The translations under genes and the position numbers were made by a program. Under the pieces are notes generated by a model. It was not told where the DNA came from. It did not search any database and saw only the letters and a program-made list of their open reading frames with translations. Below are positions 8,047-16,508 of a DNA stretch of 33,424 nt, piece by piece (within the stretch, counting starts at the first letter, position 1; each line of letters starts with the position of its first letter). This DNA is from Clostridiales bacterium (GTDB lineage Bacteria; Bacillota; Clostridia; Oscillospirales; CAG-272), in assembly GCA_019415985.1 (NCBI GenBank), contig DXYE01000009.1, positions 12,145 through 45,568 of the forward strand, read 5' to 3'.

Positions 8047-9567
8047 TCAAAGCTCGATGATATCATCGTCTGTCGGCGGAAGAGCCTCGGGCTCGGACTG
8101 CTCGATATGTTTGGTTTTCAGCTTGTAGAAGAGACCTAAAAGCTGTACGGCGATCAGAGGCGTCATGGCCACCATGGCGACAATGCCGAAGGCGTCGGTG
8201 GTGACGTTGCCGCCCAGGGCCTCGCACGCACCGGTCGCAAGAGGCAGAAGAAAGGTGGCCGTCATGGGGCCGGAGGCTACGCCGCCGGAATCAAAGGCAA
8301 TGGAGGTAAAAATCTCCGGAACGAAGAAGGACAGTACCAGCGCCGCCGCGTAGCCCGGCAGCAGCAGCCAGAGAATATGGATACCGGTCAGAATGCGCAG
8401 CATAGCGAGCCCTACAGAAACGGCGACGCCTATGGCGAGCGTAACGGAGAGCACGCGGCTCGGAATCGCGCCGGAGGTCAGCTCCTCAACCTGCCTCTTG
8501 AGCACATGGACAGCGGGCTCTGCCGCTACGATGAAGTAACCGATAACCATGCCGACAGGGATGAGGATCCAAGCGTAGGGAAGTGCGCCGATCTCTTTCC
8601 CGATAGCGTTGCCTGCGGGCATGAAGCCAACGTTGACGCCGGTCAAAAAAAGCACAAGCCCGACATAGGTATACAGTACGCCGAACAGGATCTTATAAAG
8701 CCGCTGACGCGAAACGCGGCCGGAAAAGAGCTGAAACAGCAGGAAAAAGGCGACAATCGGAACGAGCGCTATGGCAACGTCCCAAAGATACGTGGGCAGG
8801 GCATTCAAAAACTGCAGCCAAAGCTCACGCGTATCACCGGCGTCGAGCTGCATCATCGCCGCATAATTGCTTCCGGTCGGATGATAAATCAAACCGAGAA
8901 TCAGTACGGCAAGGATCGGTCCGATGGAGCAGAGCGCGACCAGACCGAAGCTGTCGCTGGACGCGTTTTTGTCGCTTCGGCTTGCGGAAACGCCGACGCC
9001 GAGCGCCATGATGAATGGGACGGTCATCGGACCTGTGGTAACGCCGCCGGAATCAAAGGCAACGGGGAGTATGCCGTCCGGTACAAAAGCAGCCAGAGCA
9101 AAGATCACACCGTAAAAGATGCAGAGCAGCAGGGAAAGTCTTATATTGAACAAGATCCGAAGCATGGCGACGACAAGGAAAACGCCGACGCCGAGGGCGA
9201 CGGAGAGAATAAGCGTCATGTTCGGTATGGTCGGGACCTGGTTGGCCAGCACCTGCAGATCCGGCTCGGAAATGGTGATCATCACGCCGACGAACAGGGA
9301 GACGGAGATGATAAGCCAAAGCTTTCTGGACTTTGTCATACGGGAGCCGATATGTTCGCCTATGGCGGACATTGCGATTTCCGCGCCTAAGGTAAAGAAG
9401 CCCATACCGATTATAAGAAGCAGAGCGCCGAGCACAAAGGCCATCATCAGGTTGTTGGAAACCGGCGCGACAGTGAAGCAGAGGATGAGGACTACCACAG
9501 TCACCGGAGCGACTGCCGCGAGGGATTCCTTAATCTTTTCCAGCAAAATGGTTCTGTTTTTTTTCAA
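8047..9567 (-). CDS. DUF1538 multi-pass membrane protein
   Basis: Integral membrane protein of about 506 residues with roughly a dozen hydrophobic segments and a clear internal duplication: FDSGG-VTTGPMT occurs in the first half and FDSGG-VASGPMT in the second, each after an 'EP...VL..QV' element. This is the two-repeat DUF1538 architecture; inverted or direct duplications of this sort are typical of transporters, but the substrate is not known to me. I choose TTG at 9567 because AGGAGAGGAGG lies five bases upstream; the frame stays open to an earlier start at 9666 without a ribosome site. The PII-like gene follows on the same strand after 234 bases, suggesting PII control of transport. Confidence 0.82.
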   Translation of the reverse strand: MKKNRTILLEKIKESLAAVAPVTVVVLILCFTVAPVSNNLMMAFVLGALLLIIGMGFFTLGAEIAMSAIGEHIGSRMTKSRKLWLIISVSLFVGVMITISEPDLQVLANQVPTIPNMTLILSVALGVGVFLVVAMLRILFNIRLSLLLCIFYGVIFALAAFVPDGILPVAFDSGGVTTGPMTVPFIMALGVGVSASRSDKNASSDSFGLVALCSIGPILAVLILGLIYHPTGSNYAAMMQLDAGDTRELWLQFLNALPTYLWDVAIALVPIVAFFLLFQLFSGRVSRQRLYKILFGVLYTYVGLVLFLTGVNVGFMPAGNAIGKEIGALPYAWILIPVGMVIGYFIVAAEPAVHVLKRQVEELTSGAIPSRVLSVTLAIGVAVSVGLAMLRILTGIHILWLLLPGYAAALVLSFFVPEIFTSIAFDSGGVASGPMTATFLLPLATGACEALGGNVTTDAFGIVAMVAMTPLIAVQLLGLFYKLKTKHIEQSEPEALPPTDDDIIEL

Positions 9568-9771
9568 AAGCGCCTCCTCTCCTGAATCGGCAGCCCAAGG
9601 AGCCCGGGCCATAAGCGGAACACCGAAAGCGTAGGGCGGGGTCATATCCGAGACGCAGTTCTGCACATTTTCTGCACTGTGTGGGATACGGATCGTCTGA
9701 GCGCAGGCATCATCACCTTACAAAGCTATATTTATATATCGAGATTTCATCATATCATCATTATGTCACAA

Positions 9772-10158
9772 TTATATCATAAATTTATGAATTTTACATG
9801 AAGGATATACTATATTTTTTTGCGGTATACCGGGCCGTACTTGGTTAGCTTTCACAACCACAACAGAATCGTTGTTGATTCCTTGTACGAGCTGGTTGAC
9901 AATCCCGGAATATAAATGCTTCATCCTTTTGAAAAAAATCATTGTCTTCAATAGGATGATACCGATCCCATTTCTTCTTTTCGCCCATGCCGCCCGTTTA
10001 ACTTTGCTAATAAATTTTTTGTAATATAGAGCATAATTCGTCAATATTTTAACATATAAAATAATAGGAATTTCCGGCGTCAAACGAAGAAGAAAATCCG
10101 GCGGCAGGCGGCATGGACGGATGCATATATCGTTGAAAGCGCACAAAAGTTCGGACAT
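9772..10158 (-). CDS. Hypothetical AT-rich protein, 128 residues
   Basis: Not recognised. A good ribosome site (AGGAG, eight bases before ATG) supports translation. The protein is basic in the middle (KKFISKVKRAAWAKRRNG), with a weakly hydrophobic stretch IPIILYVKIL near 30, and a polar C-terminus. Base composition is much more AT-rich than neighbouring genes, which fits either recent acquisition or a decayed fragment. It diverges from the isomerase gene at 10274; no domain could be assigned. Confidence 0.35.
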   Translation of the reverse strand: MSELLCAFNDICIRPCRLPPDFLLRLTPEIPIILYVKILTNYALYYKKFISKVKRAAWAKRRNGIGIILLKTMIFFKRMKHLYSGIVNQLVQGINNDSVVVVKANQVRPGIPQKNIVYPSCKIHKFMI

Positions 10159-10172
10159 TTATGCATCTCCTC

Positions 10173-10201
10173 TTGACGAAACGCCGTGAATCGTGTAGAA
10201 T
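10173..10201 (+). promoter_or_regulatory. Sigma-A-type promoter, TTGACG-17-TAGAAT
   Basis: TTGACG (10173-10178) and TAGAAT (10196-10201) with 17 bases between. It points at the TIM-barrel gene starting at 10274 and lies in the divergent region next to the minus-strand hypothetical gene. Confidence 0.6.
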
Positions 10202-10273
10202 GAATCAGATGAACTTTTAATGAAAGGCAGGGGAGCCAGCGATAAGCGCCGGCAGCCCCAAAGGAGAACTGTC

Positions 10274-11050
10274 ATGAAAATAGGAGCCATGCTTCATTCT
10301 TTCCGCAAACCTACTTTCCGCGAAAACGTTGAGGCCGCAGCCGCCCTGAAGCTGGACGGCGTTCAGGTCCTTGTACAGAGCGATCTGCCTATGGATACGG
10401 TTCACGAATATCTGGACATCATCAAATCAAACGGTATGGTGGTTTCCGCGCTGTGCGGCGACATCGGGGGCGCATACGATACGCCTGAGGAGGTCAACCG
10501 CAAGCTTCCCATTTTTAAGCGCATTCTGGAGCTTTCCGTCGCATTTGAATGCGGAATCGTTACGACCCACATCGGTGCGATACCGGAAAACAACCCGGCG
10601 ACCTACGACATCATGTTCAACGCCTGCCGCGAGATGGCGGAGCATGCAAAAAGCGTCGGAGCGAAATTTGCTATTGAGACTGGGCCGGAAAAGGCTGCTG
10701 TGCTCCGGGCTTTTCTGGATGATATCGGCATGGACAGCGCGGGCGTAAACCTCGATCCTGCAAACCTGGTCATGTGTGTAGCCGACGACCCCGCAAAGGC
10801 TGCGGAAATCCTGAAACCATACATCTTCCATACGCATGCAAAGGACGGCATCAAAACCGGAGAAACCTCCTATCTCGAGGTGCCGCTGGGACAGGGCGGC
10901 GTTCACTTCGACACCTATCTTCCGGCGCTGTACAGCACAGGCTTCGACGGTTTTCTGACCATAGAGCGCGAGGTTGGAGATCAACCGGAGCGCGATATTC
11001 AGCTTGCGACAGATTTCCTTCGCGAAATGACGGCGCGGTACGGCATCTAA
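10274..11050 (+). CDS. Sugar phosphate isomerase/epimerase, TIM barrel
   Basis: A 258-residue protein of the xylose-isomerase-like/AP-endonuclease-2 superfamily. The likely divalent-metal ligands can be followed along the barrel: E135 (AIETG), D161 (NLDPANL), H188 (HTHAKDG) and E231 (TIEREVG), with H99 (VTTHIG) lining the site. These proteins isomerise or epimerise sugars, inositols or their derivatives; the substrate cannot be told. AAGGAG sits seven bases before ATG 10274. A GC-rich hairpin (GGGG..CCCC, 10230-10259) ends one base before this ribosome site and could modulate translation. The gene appears monocistronic. Confidence 0.85.
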   Translation: MKIGAMLHSFRKPTFRENVEAAAALKLDGVQVLVQSDLPMDTVHEYLDIIKSNGMVVSALCGDIGGAYDTPEEVNRKLPIFKRILELSVAFECGIVTTHIGAIPENNPATYDIMFNACREMAEHAKSVGAKFAIETGPEKAAVLRAFLDDIGMDSAGVNLDPANLVMCVADDPAKAAEILKPYIFHTHAKDGIKTGETSYLEVPLGQGGVHFDTYLPALYSTGFDGFLTIEREVGDQPERDIQLATDFLREMTARYGI

Positions 11051-11453
11051 GCTTTCAATTGAAGCCTTCCTGCGACGGCTTGTACGGTTCCGCAGGATCT
11101 CCGGCTCGGCCTCTGCGGTCGTTGTGCAAAACCCGAACGGAAAGAAAGCCCGGTCCGATTTTGCAGAATCGGAAGCTCTCCGCGCCGTGAAGGGTTGTCC
11201 TTTCGGCCTGTTCTGGCGGAGAAAATTGAACAGCCGGAATGGAAAAGCGTTTTTGTGACGCTTCATCTTCACATGCGATGCCGGAACTGCTGAAGGGTTT
11301 CGTCCAAAGTGAAAGGCTGTGCAAGGTCTGTATTTCGAACAAAAAAACGCAGTCTCTGCGCGGCAGCCGTACAAATCGCCCGGACGCGGGCTTTCCGGCG
11401 GCTGTAAAGGGCGAATACCTTCTGTCCCGTGCGGCGCGGTCTATAAAAAGGAA
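11051..11453. other. Intergenic stretch, no gene seen
   Basis: About 400 bases after the isomerase gene. Short open frames occur on both strands but none has a ribosome site or a protein-like composition. I see no clear terminator for the isomerase gene; the only strong hairpin is the one at 11455-11479, which serves the opposite strand. Confidence 0.5.
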
Positions 11454-11479
11454 AGGGGCTGTTTATGGGAAACAGCCCC
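11445..11479 (-). terminator. Terminator of the 29-residue peptide gene
   Basis: A perfect 10-bp stem, GGGGCTGTTT (11455-11464) with AAACAGCCCC (11470-11479), loop of five. On the minus strand it is followed by TTTCCTTTTT, so it terminates transcription arriving from the small gene at 11591-11502. Confidence 0.85.
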
Positions 11480-11501
11480 GCGTCTTATCGTGCTTTTCTT
11501 A

Positions 11502-11591
11502 TTAGCCGCAGCAGCAGCAAAAGATGATAAGCAATGCGATGATGATAAACCAAATATTTTCGTCATCAAAAAGATTACATAAGCAGTTCAC
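11502..11591 (-). CDS. 29-residue membrane peptide with CCCCG tail
   Basis: GTG start with AGGAGG eight bases upstream and TAA at 11502-11504. The peptide begins MNCLCNLFDDEN, has one hydrophobic helix (IWFIIIALLIIF) and ends CCCCG. Small proteins with exactly this plan (short Cys-rich head, one membrane helix, poly-Cys-Gly end) occur widely in Clostridia and are usually left as hypothetical; their role is unknown to me. A dedicated terminator follows 25 bases later, and a hairpin AAGAGC/GCTCTT lies at about 11631-11651 in its leader, so it is a self-contained transcription unit. Confidence 0.8.
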   Translation of the reverse strand: MNCLCNLFDDENIWFIIIALLIIFCCCCG

Positions 11592-12065
11592 GAGGCAATC
11601 CTCCTAAATATATATATAAGTTTATTTATGAAAGAGCGTTCTCTGCTCTTCTGTTAGTATACTATGAGATACGTGTCGAATTGGTGAGGATAATTTTTAA
11701 AAAATCTTGAGCACGCAGCCGGAAGCGCCCGACCGTCTGGCAGCATTGTCGCCACAGGCTCCTTAAAGCCCGCTTTTGACCGACGGCATTTCACGGGAAA
11801 AGGATGCCTCATGGCCTGCCTTCGCCCTGATTCCTGAAAAGGAATTTGTTTTGCGGAATGAACGGAAAAGAACAGATGTAAAAAGGAGATGTTCTGCCGC
11901 AGCCGGAGTTGAAGGCGAACGGAGGACGCCCCGATTTTCGCGGGACAGATTAATTCGTGTGGCAGGTTCGTCGGGGCGATTTCAAAATAATAGCGTTCAA
12001 AATAATAGTGTTTTTCAAAAGTTTATTTAAAGACAAAAGGGAGGTGGAGCCCTGCCCGACAGGAT
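11592..12065. other. Intergenic region with 15-bp tandem repeat
   Basis: Contains the leader of the small peptide gene (minus strand) and the approach to the peptidase gene (plus strand). TTCAAAATAATAGCG at 11981-11995 is repeated at 11996-12010 with one change, followed by an AT-rich stretch and GGGAGGTGG at 12039-12047. No other gene is seen. Confidence 0.5.
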
Positions 12066-13607
12066 TTGTCCGGAGCAGGGGGGGTCTTGCTGCTGAAGGG
12101 ATCAGACGGACAGCAGACGTCCGCAAAACAGGGGACAACGGCGGCATCGGACGAAAAAAGACAGGACAAGGAAAAGCTGAATCAAACCAAAAGACGCGCC
12201 CGGAAAATACCGAATATACCGATATCTTCGGGCATACCGACAAAAAAATCCCTACGGAAAACAGCACTGCGGCCGACGCTTGCGCTTCTTTGCCTGCTGC
12301 TGTGTACGGCCGCCGGCTTCTTTGTATACAAAAGCGGCCTGACACTGAGAGTTCAGGCGGATGGAATCGTTTTCGGTCTAATGGACTGCGGGACGGATAC
12401 GGAGGCCCAGGCAGCGTATGTCATACGGGAGCTGACGGAGCAGTACGGCTGCGAACCGGACTGGCAGGTTGAACTGCAGACAGAGCAGGCCTTTTCGCTC
12501 GGAGCAGAACGGAAAACGTTGGAAGAACTGCGCCGTTTTTTAGCGGAGCGCTACCTTGCTCAGAATACCTGCGCCTATATACTGTATGTGGATGGCGCGC
12601 CTCTTGCGGCCTCGGCTTCTGAGGAGATGCTGCGGGAGCAGGTGCAGCGTGCGGCGGACAGGGCAAAGGATTTGCTGCCGCTTGCGGGGGGAGAGACGCT
12701 TCGTATTCTCAGCGATTGGGAAATTGCATACGGCTTCTGCCCTTTGTCCTGGCTTCGGGAGGAAGAATCCGTCTATGCCATGCTCGTGCCTCAGTTCGAG
12801 ACGGAGGCGAAGCTTCCGGCGTTGAACGCAGCGCAGGCGTTCGAAGAGGGCAGAGCAGCGCTTCCGATGAGGTATCATACGGCCGGAGAAGCGGCAACTG
12901 TTGTCCGGCAGACAGGCGGCAGTCTGCGCGTCGGTATTGCCAAAACGGTCAAGCGCGCGGAAGCGATACCCTATACGACGGTTTACACGCCGACGGATGA
13001 GCTTTATAAGGATGCGGTTATCCCTGTCACAGAGGGAAAAGCCGGCGTGCGGTATACGGTGACGGAGGTAATAAACGACCTTTCGAGCGGCGAAGCCGTT
13101 GCGTGGAACAGACAGCGCTCAGAGGTACTATGTGAGCCCAAAATTGCATACAGCCTGCAGGGGACGAGCGAGGAGGAGACAACAGCCGCGCTGGGCCGCT
13201 TCCTGTTTCCGCTTCGAACGGAGGAATATGTCTATACCAGCAAGTTCGGCGGACGGGATTTGTGGGGACAGGAGAATTATCACAGGGGAATCGATCTCGT
13301 TGCAGACGAGGGAGAGGGTATTTATGCGGCGGATGGCGGTATTGTCAGTTATGCGGGCTTTCTCGAATCGTACGGAAACTTTGTCATTATCAACCACGGC
13401 AACGGCTTTGAAACCGTATACGCTCACCTGTCATCGTACAGCGTGGCCTTTGAGGACCCGGTTTACCCCGGACAGCAAATCGGAGTGATCGGAGATACAG
13501 GCAACACCTCCGGCACGCATCTGCATTTCGAGATCAGAAGCTTCGGCGCTCTCGTGGATCCGGCGCTTTATCTGGATCTTCCTCCTTATGTCGATTACGG
13601 CGCCTGA
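12066..13607 (+). CDS. Membrane-anchored G5-M23 peptidoglycan endopeptidase
   Basis: A 513-residue protein: basic cytoplasmic N-terminus, one membrane helix near 68-88 (LRPTLALLCLLLCTAAGFFVY), an extracytoplasmic region, a G5-like domain around 300-370 and an M23 (LytM) domain at about 385-505. The zinc site is complete: H406-x3-D410 (HRGID) and H487 in H485-LH-FE, with YAHLSS supplying a further active-site histidine. M23 enzymes cleave peptide cross-links of peptidoglycan; similar anchored forms act in growth or in sporulation (SpoIIQ-like). No ATG is available at the N-terminus: TTG at 12066 has GGGAGGTGG rather far upstream, and TTG at 12087 is an alternative, so the exact start is open. 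Confidence 0.88.
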   Translation: MSGAGGVLLLKGSDGQQTSAKQGTTAASDEKRQDKEKLNQTKRRARKIPNIPISSGIPTKKSLRKTALRPTLALLCLLLCTAAGFFVYKSGLTLRVQADGIVFGLMDCGTDTEAQAAYVIRELTEQYGCEPDWQVELQTEQAFSLGAERKTLEELRRFLAERYLAQNTCAYILYVDGAPLAASASEEMLREQVQRAADRAKDLLPLAGGETLRILSDWEIAYGFCPLSWLREEESVYAMLVPQFETEAKLPALNAAQAFEEGRAALPMRYHTAGEAATVVRQTGGSLRVGIAKTVKRAEAIPYTTVYTPTDELYKDAVIPVTEGKAGVRYTVTEVINDLSSGEAVAWNRQRSEVLCEPKIAYSLQGTSEEETTAALGRFLFPLRTEEYVYTSKFGGRDLWGQENYHRGIDLVADEGEGIYAADGGIVSYAGFLESYGNFVIINHGNGFETVYAHLSSYSVAFEDPVYPGQQIGVIGDTGNTSGTHLHFEIRSFGALVDPALYLDLPPYVDYGA

Positions 13608-13666
13608 CGGCGGCTTCAGAGAATGGAAAGTTGCATTTTCGGGCGACTTTGCTGTATAACGTAGCG

Positions 13667-13707
13667 CGCTCCGCGTACCGGCTGAAACCGGGCGCGGAGC
13701 GTATTTT
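13667..13707 (+). terminator. Terminator after the M23 peptidase gene
   Basis: CGCTCCGCG (13667-13675) pairs with CGCGGAGCG (13693-13701), and a CCGG/CCGG inner stem extends it; TATTTT follows. It lies 60 bases after the peptidase stop codon. Confidence 0.85.
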
Positions 13708-14084
13708 CTCGCGGGCGGGCATGTTTTTAACGCCCCGAATGTTTTCTTATGGCATCTATCTTCGGTAAAACTGTACGGTCAGTAAAAGAATGCTTTGTCG
13801 GCCGCTGCTGCAATGTTTACAAATCCGATACCGCTTTTTTACGGAAAGCCCGAAAATTATGGTTGATTTTCCTTACGGCTTATGATATACTATGCCCTCA
13901 GAGATTGGAAATTGACGTTTCAGCACTGCTGCCTGCCGGATGTTCTGCGGAGAATAGGCCGGACAAGGCGGGCTGGCGCCGGCAAAGGGCGGCAAGCAGC
14001 GCGGACAGCATGGACAATGCAGAATGAAAGGAGATGTTCCCATGCCTGGGTTATCCGCGCGGGCTGAGGGAACGGGTGCGCATT
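13708..14084 (+). other. Leader of galE
   Basis: No confident gene. It holds the promoter at 13863-13891 and, after AAAGGAG at about 14028-14034, a short open frame 14042-14158 that overlaps the start of galE in another frame (see findings). Confidence 0.5.
13863..13891 (+). promoter_or_regulatory. Sigma-A-type promoter of galE, TTGATT-17-TATACT
   Basis: TTGATT (13863-13868) and TATACT (13886-13891) separated by 17 bases. Identical hexamers and spacing to the promoter at 316-344. It predicts a galE leader of about 185 bases. Confidence 0.65.
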
Positions 14085-15083
14085 ATGGCAGTTTTGATCA
14101 CTGGCGGCGCGGGCTATATCGGCACGCATACCTGTGTGGAGCTTCTGCAGGCAGGTGAAGAAATTGTGGTCTTCGACAACTTCTCCAACAGCAAGATGTC
14201 TGCCGTGGAAGCTGTGAAAAAGGTTTCCGGAAAGGATTTTCCTTTTTATGAGGCGGATATGCTTGACGGAGCGGCGATGAGGAAGATTTTTTCGGAAAAC
14301 AGTATAACAGAGGTCATCCACTTTGCGGGCCTGAAAGCGGTCGGTGAAAGCGTGGAAAAGCCGGTGGAATATTATACCAACAACATTACGGGCACGCTCA
14401 CCCTCATTCAGGTCATGCGGGAATACGGTGTGAAGCGATTTGTCTTTTCCTCCTCGGCAACCGTGTACGGCTCTCCGAAATCGGTGCCGATCCGCGAGGA
14501 CTTCCCGCTTTCAACCACAAATCCCTATGGCTCGACCAAGCTTATGATCGAGCAGATTCTGCGGGATGTAAACATTGCCGATCCGGAATGGAGCATTGCA
14601 CTCCTTCGCTATTTCAATCCCATAGGCGCGCACGAAAGCGGTCTTTTGGGCGAGGACCCGAATGGTATCCCCAACAACATCATGCCGCGGCTTCTGAAGG
14701 TGGCTACCGGCGAGATGGCTTCCATGACGGTCTACGGCGACGATTATCCGACGAAAGACGGTACAGGCGTCCGTGACTACATTCATGTGGTGGATCTGGC
14801 CCGCGGTCATCTTGCGGCGATCCGTAAGGTGCGCAGTGAGACGAAATGCGACGCTTACAATTTGGGAACAGGCAACGGATATTCCGTTTTTGAGATCATT
14901 CATGCACTCGAAAAGGCAGCAAATATTACTATACCGTATCACATTACGCCGCGGCGCAAGGGCGATATAGCGGAATGCTATGCGGATCCGTCAAAAGCAA
15001 AAAAGGAACTGGGCTGGACTGCGGAGCTCGGCCTCGATAGAATGTGCGAGGATGCATGGCGCTTTGCGTCAAAGAACCGGTAA
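14085..15083 (+). CDS. galE: UDP-glucose 4-epimerase
   Basis: Interconverts UDP-glucose and UDP-galactose for galactose use and surface polysaccharides. The 332-residue protein is a standard extended short-chain dehydrogenase: G7-GAGYIG NAD loop, FSSSATVYG (S124) and the catalytic Y148-GST-K152, then NPIGAH, IPNNIMP, VYG.DYPT.DGTGVRDYIHV and the C-terminal RRKGDI.....D...A..ELGW. ATG 14085 fits the family N-terminus although its Shine-Dalgarno (GAGGG) is about 14 bases away; a better site (AAAGGAG) lies before an out-of-frame ATG at 14042. A terminator follows the gene. Confidence 0.97.
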   Translation: MAVLITGGAGYIGTHTCVELLQAGEEIVVFDNFSNSKMSAVEAVKKVSGKDFPFYEADMLDGAAMRKIFSENSITEVIHFAGLKAVGESVEKPVEYYTNNITGTLTLIQVMREYGVKRFVFSSSATVYGSPKSVPIREDFPLSTTNPYGSTKLMIEQILRDVNIADPEWSIALLRYFNPIGAHESGLLGEDPNGIPNNIMPRLLKVATGEMASMTVYGDDYPTKDGTGVRDYIHVVDLARGHLAAIRKVRSETKCDAYNLGTGNGYSVFEIIHALEKAANITIPYHITPRRKGDIAECYADPSKAKKELGWTAELGLDRMCEDAWRFASKNR

Positions 15084-15098
15084 CGGACAATCTGCGGC

Positions 15099-15136
15099 GG
15101 GGCTGTATGAGGAATGATACGGCCCCGTCAATTTTC
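15099..15136 (+). terminator. Terminator after galE
   Basis: GGGGCTGTAT (15099-15108) pairs with ATACGGCCCC (15117-15126), one G-U pair, then GTCAATTTTC. It starts 16 bases beyond the galE stop. Confidence 0.8.
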
Positions 15137-15250
15137 ATACACAGAGGAAACGGCTGCGGAGCATTATAAGGTAGGGCAGGCGGACTGTCCATAAAAATCA
15201 AAGACGTAATATTTTATATAAGGGGATATAGGTAAGAGGGAATTTGCTGA

Positions 15251-16291
15251 ATGATAAAACCAAGAAAACTGAATAAAGGTGACAAAGTTGCAGTTGTGAG
15301 CCTGTCCTGGGGTGGATTGGGCGATGATTGTTTCATTCATAAATTCCATATTGCCAAAGAGCGTCTGGAAAAAGATTTTGGCTTAGAGGTAATCTGCATG
15401 CCTTACGCTTTAAAAGGAAGTGACTTTATAGCAGAGCATCCGGAATTAAGAGCGAAAGATTTCATGGATGCTTTTTCCGATAAGTCCATTTCTGCGATAT
15501 TCACCGCTGTTGGCGGAGATGATACGATTCGAATACTGCCTTATATAGATTTGGATATCATAAAAAATAATCCTAAAATTTTTATGGGGTATTCTGACAG
15601 TACAATCAATCATTTTATGCTGTATAAAGCCGGAGTGGTTTCGTTTTACGGCCCTTCCGTTCTGTGTGAGTTTGGCGAGTATGTTAAAATGTTTGATTAT
15701 ACGCAAAGGGCCGTTAAAGATATGCTCTTTGGCAGTTGGGAGCGCTACAATCTTTTGCCGAGCGAAGAATGGACGGACGACTCTGTGCCCTGGCAGGAGA
15801 GCAATATAAATACACCGCACACCATGAAAAAAGATACGCATGGTTATGAGGTCATCAATGGAAACGGATTGGCACAGGGACATTTGCTTGGCGGGTGTAT
15901 CGATGTATTCATGATGGCGTTCGGCACGAAAATTTGGCCTGCGCTCGAGGATTGGCACGGCGCTGTCCTGTTTATTGAGACAAGCGAAGCTCAGCCCTCG
16001 CCGGACTTTATTACATGGACATTCAGAAATCTTGCGGCTCAAGGTATTTTGAAAGTTATTGAGGGAATTATTGTCGGTAAGCCGCAAGGTGAGAGATACT
16101 ACGAGGAATATAAAACCGCTATTACCCAGGTCGTTGTAAAGGAAGAGCACTTAGAAAATTTACCCATTTTCTATAATGTGAATTTTGGACATGCAAAACC
16201 CATTGGCATTATCCCTTACGGCATTAAGGCTAAATTGGATTGCGTAAATAAGACAATTGTCTTGTTGGAATGCCCGACGGTTCAGGAATGA
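15251..16291 (+). CDS. S66 family peptidase (LD-carboxypeptidase/MccF type)
   Basis: A 346-residue cytoplasmic serine hydrolase of family S66. The Ser-Glu-His triad is visible: S115 in MGYSDST, E243 in FIETSE and H314 in VNFGH. Family members either trim LD-bonded D-alanine from muropeptides or, in the MccF branch, cleave toxic aminoacyl-nucleotides and give self-immunity; the length and N-terminal KPRKL.KGD.VAVVSLS resemble the MccF-like branch. The gene is clearly more AT-rich than galE and rbfA around it, and the region after it is also AT-rich, so this segment may have been acquired separately. The ribosome site (GAGGG, about 11 bases away) is weak. Confidence 0.87.
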   Translation: MIKPRKLNKGDKVAVVSLSWGGLGDDCFIHKFHIAKERLEKDFGLEVICMPYALKGSDFIAEHPELRAKDFMDAFSDKSISAIFTAVGGDDTIRILPYIDLDIIKNNPKIFMGYSDSTINHFMLYKAGVVSFYGPSVLCEFGEYVKMFDYTQRAVKDMLFGSWERYNLLPSEEWTDDSVPWQESNINTPHTMKKDTHGYEVINGNGLAQGHLLGGCIDVFMMAFGTKIWPALEDWHGAVLFIETSEAQPSPDFITWTFRNLAAQGILKVIEGIIVGKPQGERYYEEYKTAITQVVVKEEHLENLPIFYNVNFGHAKPIGIIPYGIKAKLDCVNKTIVLLECPTVQE

Positions 16292-16477
16292 TTGATGCAA
16301 AGAAAAGCGGGCAAATAACCTTGCGGAATACGAGACTGTTTAGGAAGGCTAGCTGCTTTTTACGTTTAAAGAGGATAAAGACTTTGAGAAATATGAAGCG
16401 CTTTCGAAAAGCAAGAGTATATGGGCAAAAACATAGCGCATATTTATTCTATAAAAAAGAATACGAAAGAAAAGGCA

Positions 16478-16496
16478 GCCTTTGCTCTGCAAAGGC
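16478..16496 (+). promoter_or_regulatory. Hairpin GCCTTTGC-TCT-GCAAAGGC before nitroreductase
   Basis: A perfect 8-bp stem with three-base loop ending 12 bases before the ATG at 16509. A near-identical hairpin occurs on the minus strand 13 bases before the scaffold gene (24545-24563). There is no T run, so it is unlikely to be a terminator; it may affect translation or mRNA stability. Confidence 0.5.
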
Positions 16497-16508
16497 GTGG
16501 TAATTGAA

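Noticed and set aside
16270..16503. A 77-codon frame after the S66 gene
   Set aside because: Overlaps the end of the peptidase gene, lacks a ribosome site and its lysine/arginine-rich sequence has no domain; may include a gene remnant but not a gene.
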